From contig OY968767.1 of assembly GCA_963695375.1 (NCBI GenBank), positions 1,736,001 through 1,800,000 on the forward strand: DNA of 64,000 nt, read 5' to 3'. This stretch comes from JACCVL01 sp963695375 (lineage in GTDB: Bacteria; Actinomycetota; Actinomycetes; Propionibacteriales; Nocardioidaceae). The position numbers and the translations under genes are program-made. The notes beneath the pieces were generated by a model. It made no database searches. It had not been told where the DNA came from and saw nothing but the letters and a program-made list of their open reading frames with translations. Shown here one piece after another: positions 35,246 through 43,327 of the stretch (positions are counted from its first letter, which is position 1; the number at the start of each line of letters is the position of its first letter).

Positions 35246-36535
35246 TCACCGGTCGGCTGAGCCGGCCGGTTCCCGCGCTCGGGTCGGCGGGTCGTCGACC
35301 CCGGTGTCCCTGTCTGCGGGGCGGGCGTCGAGCTCGCGCCACTGCGGCTGCAGGGCGGGCAGCGTCGTTGCCAGCAGGTAGGCGGCACCGACCACCAGCA
35401 GGGCGGGCGACAGGCCGAGCCCGGCGATCAGGGCGCCGCCGACGACTCCGCCGAAGGGGATCAACGCCCAGCACAGCGAGGTGGTCAGCGCGGTGACCCT
35501 GCCGACCAGGTGCGGCGGGATCCGCTCGAAGACCACCGCGCTCAGGATCGGGTTGATGAAGCCCGCCGCGAACCCGCCCACCGCCGCGGTGGCCAGCACG
35601 GCTGCCAGCGGCGCCTCCAGCGCGAGCACGACGAACCGCGGCGCGCCGCAGAGCAGGAAGGCGACCAGGTAGGTCCAGAACCGGGGCAGCCGCGTCGCCC
35701 AGCCGGCAGCCAGCACGCTGCCCAGCACCGAGGCCCCGCTGAACACGGCGAACAGCAAGCCGATCACCCCGGCACCGCCGCCGGTGACGCTGGCCCACAC
35801 CGGGACCAGCACCGCGACGTAGGCCACGTCGAGCAGGTTGGTGAACCCGACCATGACCGTGATGCCGACGAGCACCCGGTCGCGGCGCAGGAAGTCCCAG
35901 CCCTCGCGGAACGACGAGAGGTAGCCCGCGGCGTCGCCGGCGGCGGTGCCGGGGGGCACGGGTCCGGGGCGCGGGGCGGTTCCCGCGATCAGCAGCGCGG
36001 AGACGGCGAAGCTGGCGGCGTCCACCAGCAGCGCGGTGGCCGGGCCGACCAGAGCGACCAGCACGCCGGCGAAGGCCGCGCCGGCCGTCGAGGCGAGCCG
36101 CTCCGCCGCTCCGGCGAAGCCGGTGACCCGCTCCATCGGCACCTCCGCCGCGACCGCGACCGCCGGGACCAGCGCGTGCTTGGCCCCGTCGGCGGGACCG
36201 CGGAGCAGCCCTGCGACAGCGACCAGCACCAGCAGGACGGGCAGGGACAAGGAGTCGAGCGCGTGCAGCAGCGGGATCGCGCCGACCGCGGCCACGCTCA
36301 GCGCGTCGGCGGCCACCACCACCCGCGCCGCGCCGACCCGGTCCACGACCGGACCGGCCAGCGCCTTGGCGACGACGTACGGGCCCATCTCGGCCAGGGC
36401 CACCAGGCCGGTCTGGGTCGCGCTCCCGGTGCTGGTGAGCACGAACCAGGGGATCGCGATCATCGACACCCGGGTCCCGGTCAGCGAGATCGCCTCCGCC
36501 GCGAGCCACCCGATCAGCGGGGTGCGGCGGCTCAT
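35246..36535 (-). CDS. MFS transporter (drug-efflux-like)
   Basis: A 429-residue major facilitator with about 12 membrane segments. The N-terminal half begins with SLTGTRVSMIAIPWFVLTSTGSATQTGLV and VVDRVGAARVVVAADALS, a motif-A-like loop of the MFS_3/enterobactin-exporter type; C-terminal helices include PFGGVVGGALIAGLG. The tail is charged and hydrophilic. The ATG at 36533-36535 overlaps the stop of the upstream ArsR-type regulator (ATGA), so the pair is coupled and the regulator probably controls the exporter. Substrate unknown. Confidence 0.92.
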   Translation of the reverse strand: MSRRTPLIGWLAAEAISLTGTRVSMIAIPWFVLTSTGSATQTGLVALAEMGPYVVAKALAGPVVDRVGAARVVVAADALSVAAVGAIPLLHALDSLSLPVLLVLVAVAGLLRGPADGAKHALVPAVAVAAEVPMERVTGFAGAAERLASTAGAAFAGVLVALVGPATALLVDAASFAVSALLIAGTAPRPGPVPPGTAAGDAAGYLSSFREGWDFLRRDRVLVGITVMVGFTNLLDVAYVAVLVPVWASVTGGGAGVIGLLFAVFSGASVLGSVLAAGWATRLPRFWTYLVAFLLCGAPRFVVLALEAPLAAVLATAAVGGFAAGFINPILSAVVFERIPPHLVGRVTALTTSLCWALIPFGGVVGGALIAGLGLSPALLVVGAAYLLATTLPALQPQWRELDARPADRDTGVDDPPTRAREPAGSADR

Positions 36536-37113
36536 GGCTGCGCCTCGGTGTCGACCCGGCCGGGGCGCGGGTGGGTGTGCAGCGCCACCACGAACTGCTC
36601 GGCGCCGGGCGTGTCCTCGGCGTCCTCCGCCCACCCGTCGACGACCGCGACCAGTGCCTCCATCAGCTGCTCGGCGTGCTCCGGCGTCAGCGTCAGGCTC
36701 CAGTCGCTCAGGGTCGAGGCCCGCCGCCAGGCGAGCGGGAGCAACGGGCGCTCCTCGACCGCGCGCTGCAGCTGCTCGGTGTGCACGACCGCGATCGCCT
36801 GGCTGAACGCGTCCACCGCCTCCCGACTCGCCGGGCTGGACTCGGCCGCCTCGTCGGTGCGGGTGGACTGGTGCGCGGCCCGCCACCATCGCTCCCGCGC
36901 GTTCCCGCGGTCCTCCTGGTCGACGACGAAGCCGTACGCGGCGAGCTGACGCAGGTGGTAGCTGGTGGCCCCCGAGTTCAGCCCCAGCCGGGTCGCGAGC
37001 GCGGTCGCCGTCGACGGGCCGTCGGAGCGCAGCAGACCCAGCAGGCGGAGCCGGACGGGGTGCGCCAGCGCCCGCAGCGCGGTGGCGTCGGGAGTGATGC
37101 TGGACAGCTGCAT
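36532..37113 (-). CDS. ArsR-like winged-helix transcriptional regulator
   Basis: A 193-residue regulator. The HTH domain (residues about 8-75) contains LRALAHPVRLRLLGLL, STATALATRLGLNSGATSYHLRQLAAYGFVV and DRGNARERWWRA, a typical ArsR/HTH_20 layout. No cysteine metal site is visible. A C-terminal helical domain of about 110 residues is likely for ligand binding. The ATG at 37111-37113 lies 7 bases from a TAGCCT box, and an 18-bp palindrome overlaps the -35 box, suggesting autoregulation together with the coupled MFS exporter gene. Confidence 0.9.
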   Translation of the reverse strand: MQLSSITPDATALRALAHPVRLRLLGLLRSDGPSTATALATRLGLNSGATSYHLRQLAAYGFVVDQEDRGNARERWWRAAHQSTRTDEAAESSPASREAVDAFSQAIAVVHTEQLQRAVEERPLLPLAWRRASTLSDWSLTLTPEHAEQLMEALVAVVDGWAEDAEDTPGAEQFVVALHTHPRPGRVDTEAQP

Positions 37114-37120
37114 GGCCGGC

Positions 37121-37162
37121 AGGCTACAACCGCAAAGAGAACTGTGCAAAGAGATCTTTGCA
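37121..37162 (-). promoter_or_regulatory. Leaderless promoter with palindromic operator for the ArsR-MFS genes
   Basis: On the minus strand TTGCAC (37149-37144) is separated by 17 bases from TAGCCT (37126-37121), and 7 bases later comes the ATG of the regulator. TGCAAAGA (37145-37152) and TCTTTGCA (37155-37162) form a perfect 8-2-8 palindrome overlapping the -35 box. A third half-site, GCAAAGAGA, lies at 37132-37140 in direct repeat with 37146-37154. This is a convincing repressor site, probably for the ArsR-like protein itself. Confidence 0.75.
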
Positions 37163-37174
37163 ATGTCCCTCGGG

Positions 37175-38005
37175 TCAGCGACCCAGCGCGGCATACCCGC
37201 GCCGGACCGCCTCGCCCAGCCGCTCCGCCGGATACGGCCAGCTGCCCCGCTCGAGAGCGGCAGCGACCGGCACCCCGCCGGTGGCCAGCTCGTGCACCTG
37301 GCCGGCGATCTCGACCGCCGCCACCCGCTGGTCGAGCACGAAGTCCTTGTCCACCGGTGCCCCGTGCCCGGGCACGACGACGGTGTCGCCGCCGATCAGC
37401 CCGCCCACCAGCTCCAGCGTCTCCGGCCACTCCAGCGGCCAGCAGTCCGGGCCGTAGGACGGCGGGGCGGACTCCTCCACCAGGTCACCGGCGAGCAGCA
37501 CGTCCGCATCGGGTACCCGCACGACCACGTCTCCGGCGGTGTGCCCGCGCCCGGCGAAGACCGCCTCGACGTGCCGGTCGCCCAGGTCGAGCGCCCAGGC
37601 CGACGAGAGCAGCGTGTCCGGCTCGGTGAGCTCGGTCCGGGTCACCTCCGGTCCGTACGGGTCGGCCGGGTCGCTGGCGTACAGCGCGGCCAGCCGGGGC
37701 ACGTCGGCCCGCATCGCCTGCGGCACGGACTCGTGCGCGACCAGCGCCGCGGCCGGCCAGGCCGCGCGCAGCGCCCCGTTGCCGTACGTGTGGTCGAAGT
37801 GCGCGTGCGTGTTGACCACCGCGAGCACCGGCAGCGCCGACAGCCGGCGGACGTGCTCGACCAGCTCCCGTCCCTGGTCACCGCTGGCCCGCGTGTCGAT
37901 CACCGCGAGGCCGTCGTCGCCCACCAGCACGGTGCTGGTGACGTCGAGGTGGGGATAGCGGCGGCAGTAGCACCGGTCGGCGACCTCGACCCACTGCGTG
38001 CCCAT
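37175..38005 (-). CDS. MBL fold metallo-hydrolase
   Basis: A 276-residue metallo-beta-lactamase-fold hydrolase. NTHAHFDHTYGNGALR (HxHxDH) near residues 69-84, GRGHTAGDVVV, LLAGDLVEESAPPSYGPDCW and VVPGHGAPV give the metal ligands in family order. It resembles QuiP/glyoxalase-II-like members; the substrate is unknown. The ATG at 38003-38005 is 6 bases from a weak CAGTCT -10 box that overlaps the divergent CIRCE-controlled hrcA promoter, so it may also respond to HrcA. The next gene downstream is the ArsR-like regulator. Confidence 0.88.
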   Translation of the reverse strand: MGTQWVEVADRCYCRRYPHLDVTSTVLVGDDGLAVIDTRASGDQGRELVEHVRRLSALPVLAVVNTHAHFDHTYGNGALRAAWPAAALVAHESVPQAMRADVPRLAALYASDPADPYGPEVTRTELTEPDTLLSSAWALDLGDRHVEAVFAGRGHTAGDVVVRVPDADVLLAGDLVEESAPPSYGPDCWPLEWPETLELVGGLIGGDTVVVPGHGAPVDKDFVLDQRVAAVEIAGQVHELATGGVPVAAALERGSWPYPAERLGEAVRRGYAALGR

Positions 38006-38010
38006 CGTCG

Positions 38011-38041
38011 TAGACTGGCACTCGCCCGCGCGGAGTGCCAG
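38011..38041 (+). promoter_or_regulatory. CIRCE element and promoter of hrcA-dnaJ
   Basis: CTGGCACTC (38015-38023), nine spacer bases, then GAGTGCCAG (38033-38041): a perfect CIRCE inverted repeat with the canonical 9-base spacer. The -10 box TAGACT (38011-38016) overlaps its left arm, so HrcA bound here would block its own transcription. The same site lies over the start of the divergent metallo-hydrolase promoter. Confidence 0.9.
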
Positions 38042-38107
38042 CCGGTCCGGGACCGTGCGGGCGAGCGTGGGCAGGCAGGCTGCCGAGGCCGAGACGAGGA
38101 GGGCTCC

Positions 38108-39130
38108 GTGCTGGACGACCGCAAGCTCGCGGTGCTCCGGGCGATCGTCGAGGACTACGTGTCCACCCGGGAGCCGGTGGGCTCCAAGGCGCTGGTGGAG
38201 CGGCACTCGCTCGGGGTCTCCCCGGCCACGGTCCGCAACGACATGGCGGTGCTGGAGGAGGAGGGCTTCATCGCCCAGCCGCACACCTCCGCCGGCCGGG
38301 TGCCCACCGACAAGGGCTACCGGCTGTTCGTGGACCGGCTGGCGTCGGTGCGCCCGCTGAGCACCCCGGAGCGGCGTGCCATCACCTCCTTCCTCGACGG
38401 GGCCGTCGACGTGGACGACGTGGTGCACCGCAGCGTCCGGCTGCTGGCGCAGATGACCCGGCAGGTGGCGATCGTCCAGTACCCCACGCTGACCCGTTCC
38501 ACCGTCCGCCACGTCGAGCTGGTGGTGATGGCCCCCAACCGGCTGATGCTGGTGCTGATCACCAGCACCGGACGGGTGGAGCAGCGCGTGGTCGAGTTGC
38601 CGGCCCCGGTGTCGGACACCTTGGTGGCCGAGCTGCGGGCCCGGCTGAACACCGTCACCCTCGGCGCCCGGCTGCCGGACGCCGCCCGGCAGGTGACCGA
38701 GCTGGTGGAGTCGGTGGCACCGTCGGACCGTGCCACCGTGGCCGTGGTGGTCAGCGCCCTGGTGGAGGCGTTCTCCGACGACAAGTCCGACGAGCGGGTG
38801 CTGGTCGGCGGCACCGCCAACCTGGCCCGCTTCGGCGAGGAGTTCGACCGCTCGCTGCGTCCGCTGCTGGAGGCGCTCGAGGAGCACGTGGTGCTGCTCA
38901 AGCTGCTCGGCGAGGCCGGCGAGGCGAGCACCGTGACGGTCCGGATCGGCCACGAGGTGCCGTACGCCGACCTGTCGGCGACCTCGGTGGTCGCCAGCGG
39001 CTACGGACCCGAGCACGACGCGCTGGCCACGCTGGGCATCGTCGGCCCGACCCGGATGGACTACCCCGGCACGATCGCCGCGGTGCGCGCGGTGGCGCGC
39101 TACGTCGGCCGCGCCCTGGCCGACGAGTGA
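38108..39130 (+). CDS. hrcA: Heat-inducible transcriptional repressor HrcA
   Basis: A 340-residue repressor starting VLDDRKLAVLRAIVEDYVSTREPVGSKALVERHSLGVSPATVRNDMAVLEEEGFI (winged helix), then QPHTSAGRVPTDKGYRLFVD, the unmistakable HrcA signature. The central and C-terminal dimerisation domains run to VGPTRMDYPGTIAAVRAVARY. The GTG at 38108 follows GAGGAGGG. It is autoregulated through the CIRCE element and leads directly into dnaJ and rsmE. Confidence 0.97.
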   Translation: MLDDRKLAVLRAIVEDYVSTREPVGSKALVERHSLGVSPATVRNDMAVLEEEGFIAQPHTSAGRVPTDKGYRLFVDRLASVRPLSTPERRAITSFLDGAVDVDDVVHRSVRLLAQMTRQVAIVQYPTLTRSTVRHVELVVMAPNRLMLVLITSTGRVEQRVVELPAPVSDTLVAELRARLNTVTLGARLPDAARQVTELVESVAPSDRATVAVVVSALVEAFSDDKSDERVLVGGTANLARFGEEFDRSLRPLLEALEEHVVLLKLLGEAGEASTVTVRIGHEVPYADLSATSVVASGYGPEHDALATLGIVGPTRMDYPGTIAAVRAVARYVGRALADE

Positions 39131-39197
39131 CCGGGCCGCGCGCGCTCGGCCCGTTCCCGCGTACCTTTCCCCGACGACTTCCAACCCTGGCTGGAGC

Positions 39198-40343
39198 ATG
39201 AGCGACTACTACGCCACCCTCGGTGTCGACCGGGACGCGTCGCCCGAGCAGATCAAGAAGGCCTATCGCCGGCTGGCGCGGCAACTGCATCCCGACGTCA
39301 ACCCGGACCCGGCGACGCAGGAGCGGTTCAAGGACGTCTCGGCGGCGTACGAGGTGCTCTCCGACCCGTCGAAGCGGGAGCTCTACGACCGTGGCGGTGA
39401 CCCGCTCGGTGCCGGCGGCGGGGCCGGCTTCGGCGCCGGCTTCAGCTTCACCGACATCATGGACGCCTTCTTCGGGCAGTCCGGCAACCGCGGTCCCCGA
39501 CCCCGCACCCGGCGCGGACAGGACGCGCTGATCCGGCTCGAGGTCGAGCTGGCCGAGGCGGCGTTCGGCACCACCCAGGAGCTGACCGTCGACACGGCCG
39601 TGGTCTGCGGCCGCTGTGCGGGCTCTGGTGCCGCGGAGGGTTCCCAGCCGGTCTCCTGCGACACCTGTCGCGGGCGTGGCGAGGTGACCCAGGTGCAGCG
39701 CTCCTTCCTCGGCGAGGTGCGCACCGCGCGGCCGTGCCCGGTGTGCCGGGGCTTCGGCACGGTGATCCCCAACCCGTGCCCGGAGTGCACCGGTGACGGC
39801 CGGGTGCGCTCGCGCCGCACCCTGACGGTCAAGATCCCGTCCGGGGTGGACAGCGGGACCCGCATCCAGCTGGCGGGGCAGGGTGAGGTCGGGCCGGGCG
39901 GTGGTCCGGCCGGTGACCTGTACGTCGAGGTCGACGTGGCCCCGCACGACACCTTCACCCGGCATGGCGACGACCTGATGTGCGACGTGCACGTCCCGAT
40001 GACCGCCGCCGCGCTGGGCACCACGATCGACCTGCCCACGCTGGAGGCGGACACCGGGACGCCGGACGTCCCCCGGTCGGTCCCGGTCGAGGTGCGGGCC
40101 GGCACCCAGTCCGGTGAGTCGCTGACCGTCCGCGGTCGGGGCGTCCCGCGGCTGCGGGGGACCGGTCGGGGCGACCTCGTCGTGCGGGTCGTGGTGGACA
40201 CCCCGACCCGGCTGGACGGTGAGCAGACCGAGCTGCTGCGCCGACTGGCGGTGCTGCGGGACGAGGAGCGCCCGGCGGGGCAGTTCGTGCCCGCGCACAA
40301 GAGCATGTTCGGGCGGCTCCGGGACGCCTTCGGCGCCCGCTGA
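39198..40343 (+). CDS. dnaJ: Chaperone protein DnaJ
   Basis: A 381-residue class A J-protein. The J domain has HPD at residues 31-33; a Gly/Phe-rich stretch follows; the zinc-finger domain has CGRCAGSG, CDTCRGRG, CPVCRGFG and CPECTGDG; the C-terminal substrate domains end with KSMFGRLRDAFGAR. It is the DnaJ2 type that follows hrcA in actinobacteria; dnaK is not in the window. Start ATG at 39198 after GGCTGGAGC. Confidence 0.97.
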   Translation: MSDYYATLGVDRDASPEQIKKAYRRLARQLHPDVNPDPATQERFKDVSAAYEVLSDPSKRELYDRGGDPLGAGGGAGFGAGFSFTDIMDAFFGQSGNRGPRPRTRRGQDALIRLEVELAEAAFGTTQELTVDTAVVCGRCAGSGAAEGSQPVSCDTCRGRGEVTQVQRSFLGEVRTARPCPVCRGFGTVIPNPCPECTGDGRVRSRRTLTVKIPSGVDSGTRIQLAGQGEVGPGGGPAGDLYVEVDVAPHDTFTRHGDDLMCDVHVPMTAAALGTTIDLPTLEADTGTPDVPRSVPVEVRAGTQSGESLTVRGRGVPRLRGTGRGDLVVRVVVDTPTRLDGEQTELLRRLAVLRDEERPAGQFVPAHKSMFGRLRDAFGAR

Positions 40344-40353
40344 GGCGGCGGCC

Positions 40354-41085
40354 ATGACGCTGCCGGTCTTCTGGGTGCCGGGGTTCGAAGCCGGCGAGCT
40401 GGCGTCGGTCCGGCTGGACGGGGCGGAGGCGCAGCACGCCGCGGTCGTGCGCCGGATCGCGGTCGGTGAGCGGGTGCGGGTCACCGACGGGCGCGGGACG
40501 TACGTCGAGGGGGCGGTGCTGGCCACGGACCGCCGCTGCGTCGAGGTCGCAGTGGCGGCGCGCGGCACCGTGCCGGCGCCGGACCTGCGGCTGACCGTCG
40601 TGCAGGCGGTGCCGAAGCGGGAGCGGGCCGAGCTGGCCGTGCAGGGGCTGGCCGAGGTGGGCGTGGACCGGGTGGTGCCGTGGGCGGCCGAGCGCAGCCA
40701 GGTCCGGACCTCGGGGGAGCGCGGCGAGCGGCTGGTGACCAAGTGGCGGGGCTGGGCGCACGAGGCGAGCAAGCAGGCCCGGCGGTCGTGGTTCTGCGAG
40801 GTCGCCGAGGTGGCCGGGACCGCCGAGGTGGCCCGGTTGGTGGCCGCGGCCGACCTCGGAGTCGTGCTGCACGAGTCCGCCGCGCACCGGCTGACCGGGC
40901 TCCCGGTCCCCCCGCACGGCGAGCTGGTGCTGGTGGTCGGCCCCGAGGGCGGCATCGGCGAGGACGAGCTCGACCGGCTGGGTGGCTCGGCGGTCGCCGC
41001 ACGGCTGGGGGACACGGTGCTGCGCACGTCCACCGCCGGGCCGGTCGCCGCCGGGATCGTGCTGGCCGGCGGGCGCTGGCGCTGA
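40354..41085 (+). CDS. rsmE: 16S rRNA (uracil(1498)-N(3))-methyltransferase
   Basis: A 243-residue SPOUT-class methyltransferase. The N-terminal PUA-like part contains LDGAEAQHAAVVRRIAVGERVRVTDG; the SAM-binding knot is at LVLVVGPEGGIGEDELDRL and the end LGDTVLRTSTAGPVAAGIVL is diagnostic of RsmE. It modifies U1498 in the decoding centre. It follows dnaJ by 10 bases in the same operon. Its last codons open into an 8-bp repeat array. Confidence 0.96.
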   Translation: MTLPVFWVPGFEAGELASVRLDGAEAQHAAVVRRIAVGERVRVTDGRGTYVEGAVLATDRRCVEVAVAARGTVPAPDLRLTVVQAVPKRERAELAVQGLAEVGVDRVVPWAAERSQVRTSGERGERLVTKWRGWAHEASKQARRSWFCEVAEVAGTAEVARLVAAADLGVVLHESAAHRLTGLPVPPHGELVLVVGPEGGIGEDELDRLGGSAVAARLGDTVLRTSTAGPVAAGIVLAGGRWR

Positions 41086-41118
41086 GGTGCTGAGGCGCTG
41101 AGGTGCTGAGGCGCTGAG
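41079..41118 (+). repeat. 8-bp tandem repeat at the end of rsmE
   Basis: Five units alternate GCGCTGAG and GTGCTGAG from 41079 to 41118. The first unit carries the rsmE stop codon, and each later unit repeats a TGA, so slippage would not change the protein. Confidence 0.85.
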
Positions 41119-41126
41119 CCAGCCGG

Positions 41127-42146
41127 CTACTCCACGGTGAAGGTGGCGACGTCCTCAGCGAACACGCCCCCGGTCTCCATGTCGTCGGCGTACGCGCGGA
41201 ACGTGTAGGTGCCCGGCGGCAGGTCGACGGTCACCGCGAACGGCTTGCGGTTGCCGAGGGTGCCGCCCATCGTGCTGCCCCCCTGGGCGGTCCCGCCGTC
41301 GGGGCTGGTCACCTCCCAGACCACGGTGGCCTCGAAGGTGTCGCTGCTGCCCCTGATCCGGACCGGGCTGGTGACGGTGGCTCCGTCGATCGGCGTCTCG
41401 ATCAGCACGGGGGACAGGGCGCTGGGATCGGCCGCGGTGGGTTCGGCCGGGACGAGCCCGTCGAAGAGCGGCTCGGTGACGGGCTCTCCGTCCACGGTGA
41501 CGGCGACCGGGATGGTGGTGGTGTGCAGGGCCGCCTGCACCGTCCACACCAGCTGCTGGGCGCCCAGGGTGGGGTCGAACGCCCAGGAGCCTTCGACGCC
41601 CCCGGCGGGGTCGAGCCCGGTCAGGTCGACGACCGCGGAGTCGGCGTCGATGCGGACCGAGGTCACGTCGACATCGTCGGGCAGGGTCGACCACACGTTG
41701 GTCCGGTCTTCGCCGGACGAGGACTCCAGCAGCGCCCGCACCGCGTCCTTGGCCGGCTGCCCGGTGCCCTCGCCCGGCACCGTCTCCGGGAACAGCCAGT
41801 ACCGGCCGCCGACCTGACCGACCTCGTAGATCGTCACCTCGTGCGAGACGGTGCCCGCTGGCGGCGGCTCGTCGGACACCAACGGGTCGTTCGCCGTCGT
41901 GCTGGTCAGCACCACCGCGGCGGTGACGACCGAGGCCGCGACCACGCCGGTCCCCACGGCGAGCAGCCACGGGCGGTTCCACCAGGACGGACGGACCGGG
42001 TCGGTCACCCCCTGCGTACCGGCCCGGATGGCGCCGAGCCGGTCGGTCGGGTGCACCGACTCGCCCGCGGTGCGTAGCGCCGCGTGCAGCTCCTGCTCGG
42101 TCGGGTCGGTCATGGGCTCGGTGTCCTCGGGGCGAGAGTTGGTCAT
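41127..42146 (-). CDS. Membrane-anchored GerMN/Gmad2 domain protein (sigma factor partner)
   Basis: A 339-residue protein with a cytoplasmic N-terminus of about 60 residues, one membrane helix (WLLAVGTGVVAASVVTAAVVL), then an extracellular GerMN-like domain (about 105-215, VTIYEVGQVGGRYWLFPETV and VRALLESSSG) and a C-terminal Gmad2 immunoglobulin-like domain (LIETPIDGATVTSPVRIRGSSDTFEATVVWEV and PFAVTVDLPPGTYTF). The ATG overlaps the stop of the sigma-factor gene (ATGA). That arrangement and topology suggest a membrane-bound anti-sigma or sensor, but no recognised zinc anti-sigma domain is visible. Confidence 0.82.
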   Translation of the reverse strand: MTNSRPEDTEPMTDPTEQELHAALRTAGESVHPTDRLGAIRAGTQGVTDPVRPSWWNRPWLLAVGTGVVAASVVTAAVVLTSTTANDPLVSDEPPPAGTVSHEVTIYEVGQVGGRYWLFPETVPGEGTGQPAKDAVRALLESSSGEDRTNVWSTLPDDVDVTSVRIDADSAVVDLTGLDPAGGVEGSWAFDPTLGAQQLVWTVQAALHTTTIPVAVTVDGEPVTEPLFDGLVPAEPTAADPSALSPVLIETPIDGATVTSPVRIRGSSDTFEATVVWEVTSPDGGTAQGGSTMGGTLGNRKPFAVTVDLPPGTYTFRAYADDMETGGVFAEDVATFTVE

Positions 42147-42730
42147 GTGTCGTGCTCCAGGGTCTTGCGCAGGTTGTCGAGACCGCGCGAGGAGTGGGAC
42201 TTGACCGACCCGCGCGAGATCCCGAGGGTCGCGGCGATGTCGGCCTCGGACAGGTCGAGCCAGTGCCGCAGCACGAGCACCTCGCGCTGCCGGCGGGGGA
42301 GCCGGCCTACTGCTGCCAGCACCGTCTTCCGGCGCTCGGTCGCCAGCACCGCCGACTCGGCGCTGGCGGCGTCACCGGGGGGCTCCGGCCGATGGCGGGC
42401 GGCCACCGCCGAGCGACGTTGCCGGCTGCGGCAGCCGTTGACCACGCTGCGCCGCAGGTAGGCGAGGGCGCGGTCCGGCTCCCGGAGCCGGTCCCAGCGC
42501 CCGTGCATCGCGACGAAGGCGTCCTGGGTGACGTCCTCGGCGGCGCGGGTGTCGTGCAGCAGCAGGGCGGCGAGGCGGACCAGGGCGGTCCAGTGCGCGG
42601 CGTACAGCGCCTCCACCGCCTCGTCGGCGCTGGTGCTCGCGTCCGACCCGGTGCGCACCGCCGGCACCACCTCTCGGGGACCCGTCCGGTCCGCCGCCGG
42701 GCCGGGGAGGGCCCCGGCCTCCGAGTACAT
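42143..42730 (-). CDS. ECF-type RNA polymerase sigma factor (SigE-family-like)
   Basis: A 195-residue sigma-70 family factor with region 2 (EALYAAHWTALVRLAALLLHDTRAAEDVTQDAFVAMHGRWDRL) and region 4 (LPRRQREVLVLRHWLDLSEADIAATLGISRGSVKSHSSRGLDNLR). The AEDVTQDAF and SRGLDNLR segments resemble the SigE/TIGR02983 group of actinobacteria. The ATG at 42728-42730 is chosen because homology begins about 35 residues later and longer starts add nothing. It is coupled to the downstream membrane protein and divergent from the HIT gene. Confidence 0.9.
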   Translation of the reverse strand: MYSEAGALPGPAADRTGPREVVPAVRTGSDASTSADEAVEALYAAHWTALVRLAALLLHDTRAAEDVTQDAFVAMHGRWDRLREPDRALAYLRRSVVNGCRSRQRRSAVAARHRPEPPGDAASAESAVLATERRKTVLAAVGRLPRRQREVLVLRHWLDLSEADIAATLGISRGSVKSHSSRGLDNLRKTLEHDT

Positions 42731-42819
42731 TGCCGTCACGCCGATACGACGCGCGAGGCGCCACACCGGTTGACACCGCGGTTGGTGGCTGCAGCGCCCG
42801 ACTCGAGGCAGGAGCACCC

Positions 42820-43179
42820 ATGCCCGACGACCAGCCGGACCCGGACTGCTTGTTCTGCAAGATCGTCAGCGGTGCCGTGCCCGCCGACGTGGTGCACGAG
42901 TCCGACCGCACGGTGGCGTTCCGGGACGTCAACCCGCAAGCCCCGGTCCACGTGCTGGTGATCCCGCGCCGGCATGCCCCCGACCTCGCGTCCTTGGTGG
43001 AGGCCGACCCCGACGACGTGGTGGCGATCAGCCGGGCGGTCGCCGACATCGCACTCGCCGAGGGGCTGGGCGAGGGCTATCGGGTGGTCCTCAACACCGG
43101 CTCGCGGGCGCACCAGACCGTGTTCCACTGCCACGCTCATGTGCTCGGTGGCCGGGACCTGGGCTGGCCCCCCGGCTGA
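42820..43179 (+). CDS. HIT domain protein (histidine triad nucleotide-binding)
   Basis: A 119-residue HINT-type protein: CLFCKIVSGAVPADVVHESDRTVAFRDVNPQAPVHVLVIPRRH, and the histidine triad HCHAHVLGG at the C-terminus. Such proteins hydrolyse AMP-linked phosphoramidates. The ATG at 42820 follows AGGAGC. It commonly precedes phoH in actinobacteria; here a repeat-rich 264-base gap separates the two. Confidence 0.95.
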   Translation: MPDDQPDPDCLFCKIVSGAVPADVVHESDRTVAFRDVNPQAPVHVLVIPRRHAPDLASLVEADPDDVVAISRAVADIALAEGLGEGYRVVLNTGSRAHQTVFHCHAHVLGGRDLGWPPG

Positions 43180-43182
43180 CCC

Positions 43183-43230
43183 GGCACCCCCGGCACCCCC
43201 GGCACCCCCCGCACCCCCCGCACCCCCCCG
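43183..43230 (+). repeat. C-rich 9-bp tandem repeat after the HIT gene
   Basis: Three GGCACCCCC units (43183-43209) pass into looser GCACCCCCC units to 43230. The C-tract length varies from unit to unit. It begins 3 bases after the HIT stop. On the same strand, a G- and A-rich stretch (GGGGGCGGAAGGGA units, 43325-43362) closes the region. Confidence 0.85.
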
Positions 43231-43232
43231 CT

Positions 43233-43327
43233 CACGATCCGCGAGTTTTGCAGCGCCGATCCGGTGACTCCGCCTGCAGAAGTCGCGGATCGTGGGGACT
43301 GGGGGCTGCAGAAGTCGCGGATCGTGG
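43233..43327. repeat. Cluster of three copies of an intergenic palindromic repeat (core CGCGGATCGTGG)
   Basis: One reversed copy (43233-43253) and two direct copies (43275-43295 and 43307-43327) of a 21-bp unit. The two direct copies are identical over 25 bp if the flanking GGGA is counted. The reversed copy and the first direct copy share a 12-bp perfect inverted arm (CACGATCCGCGA with TCGCGGATCGTG). The same unit recurs as a long hairpin at 51759-51804. They lie between the HIT and phoH genes. No coding sequence is seen in 43180-43443. Confidence 0.85.

Noticed and set aside
42770..42798. Promoter of the HIT gene from TTGACA at 42770
   Set aside because: The -35 match is good but no reasonable -10 box is found 16-19 bases later.
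43275..43327. Possible CRISPR array between HIT and phoH
   Set aside because: Only two direct copies plus an inverted one, self-complementary units, irregular spacing and no cas genes. It fits a palindromic repeat family.
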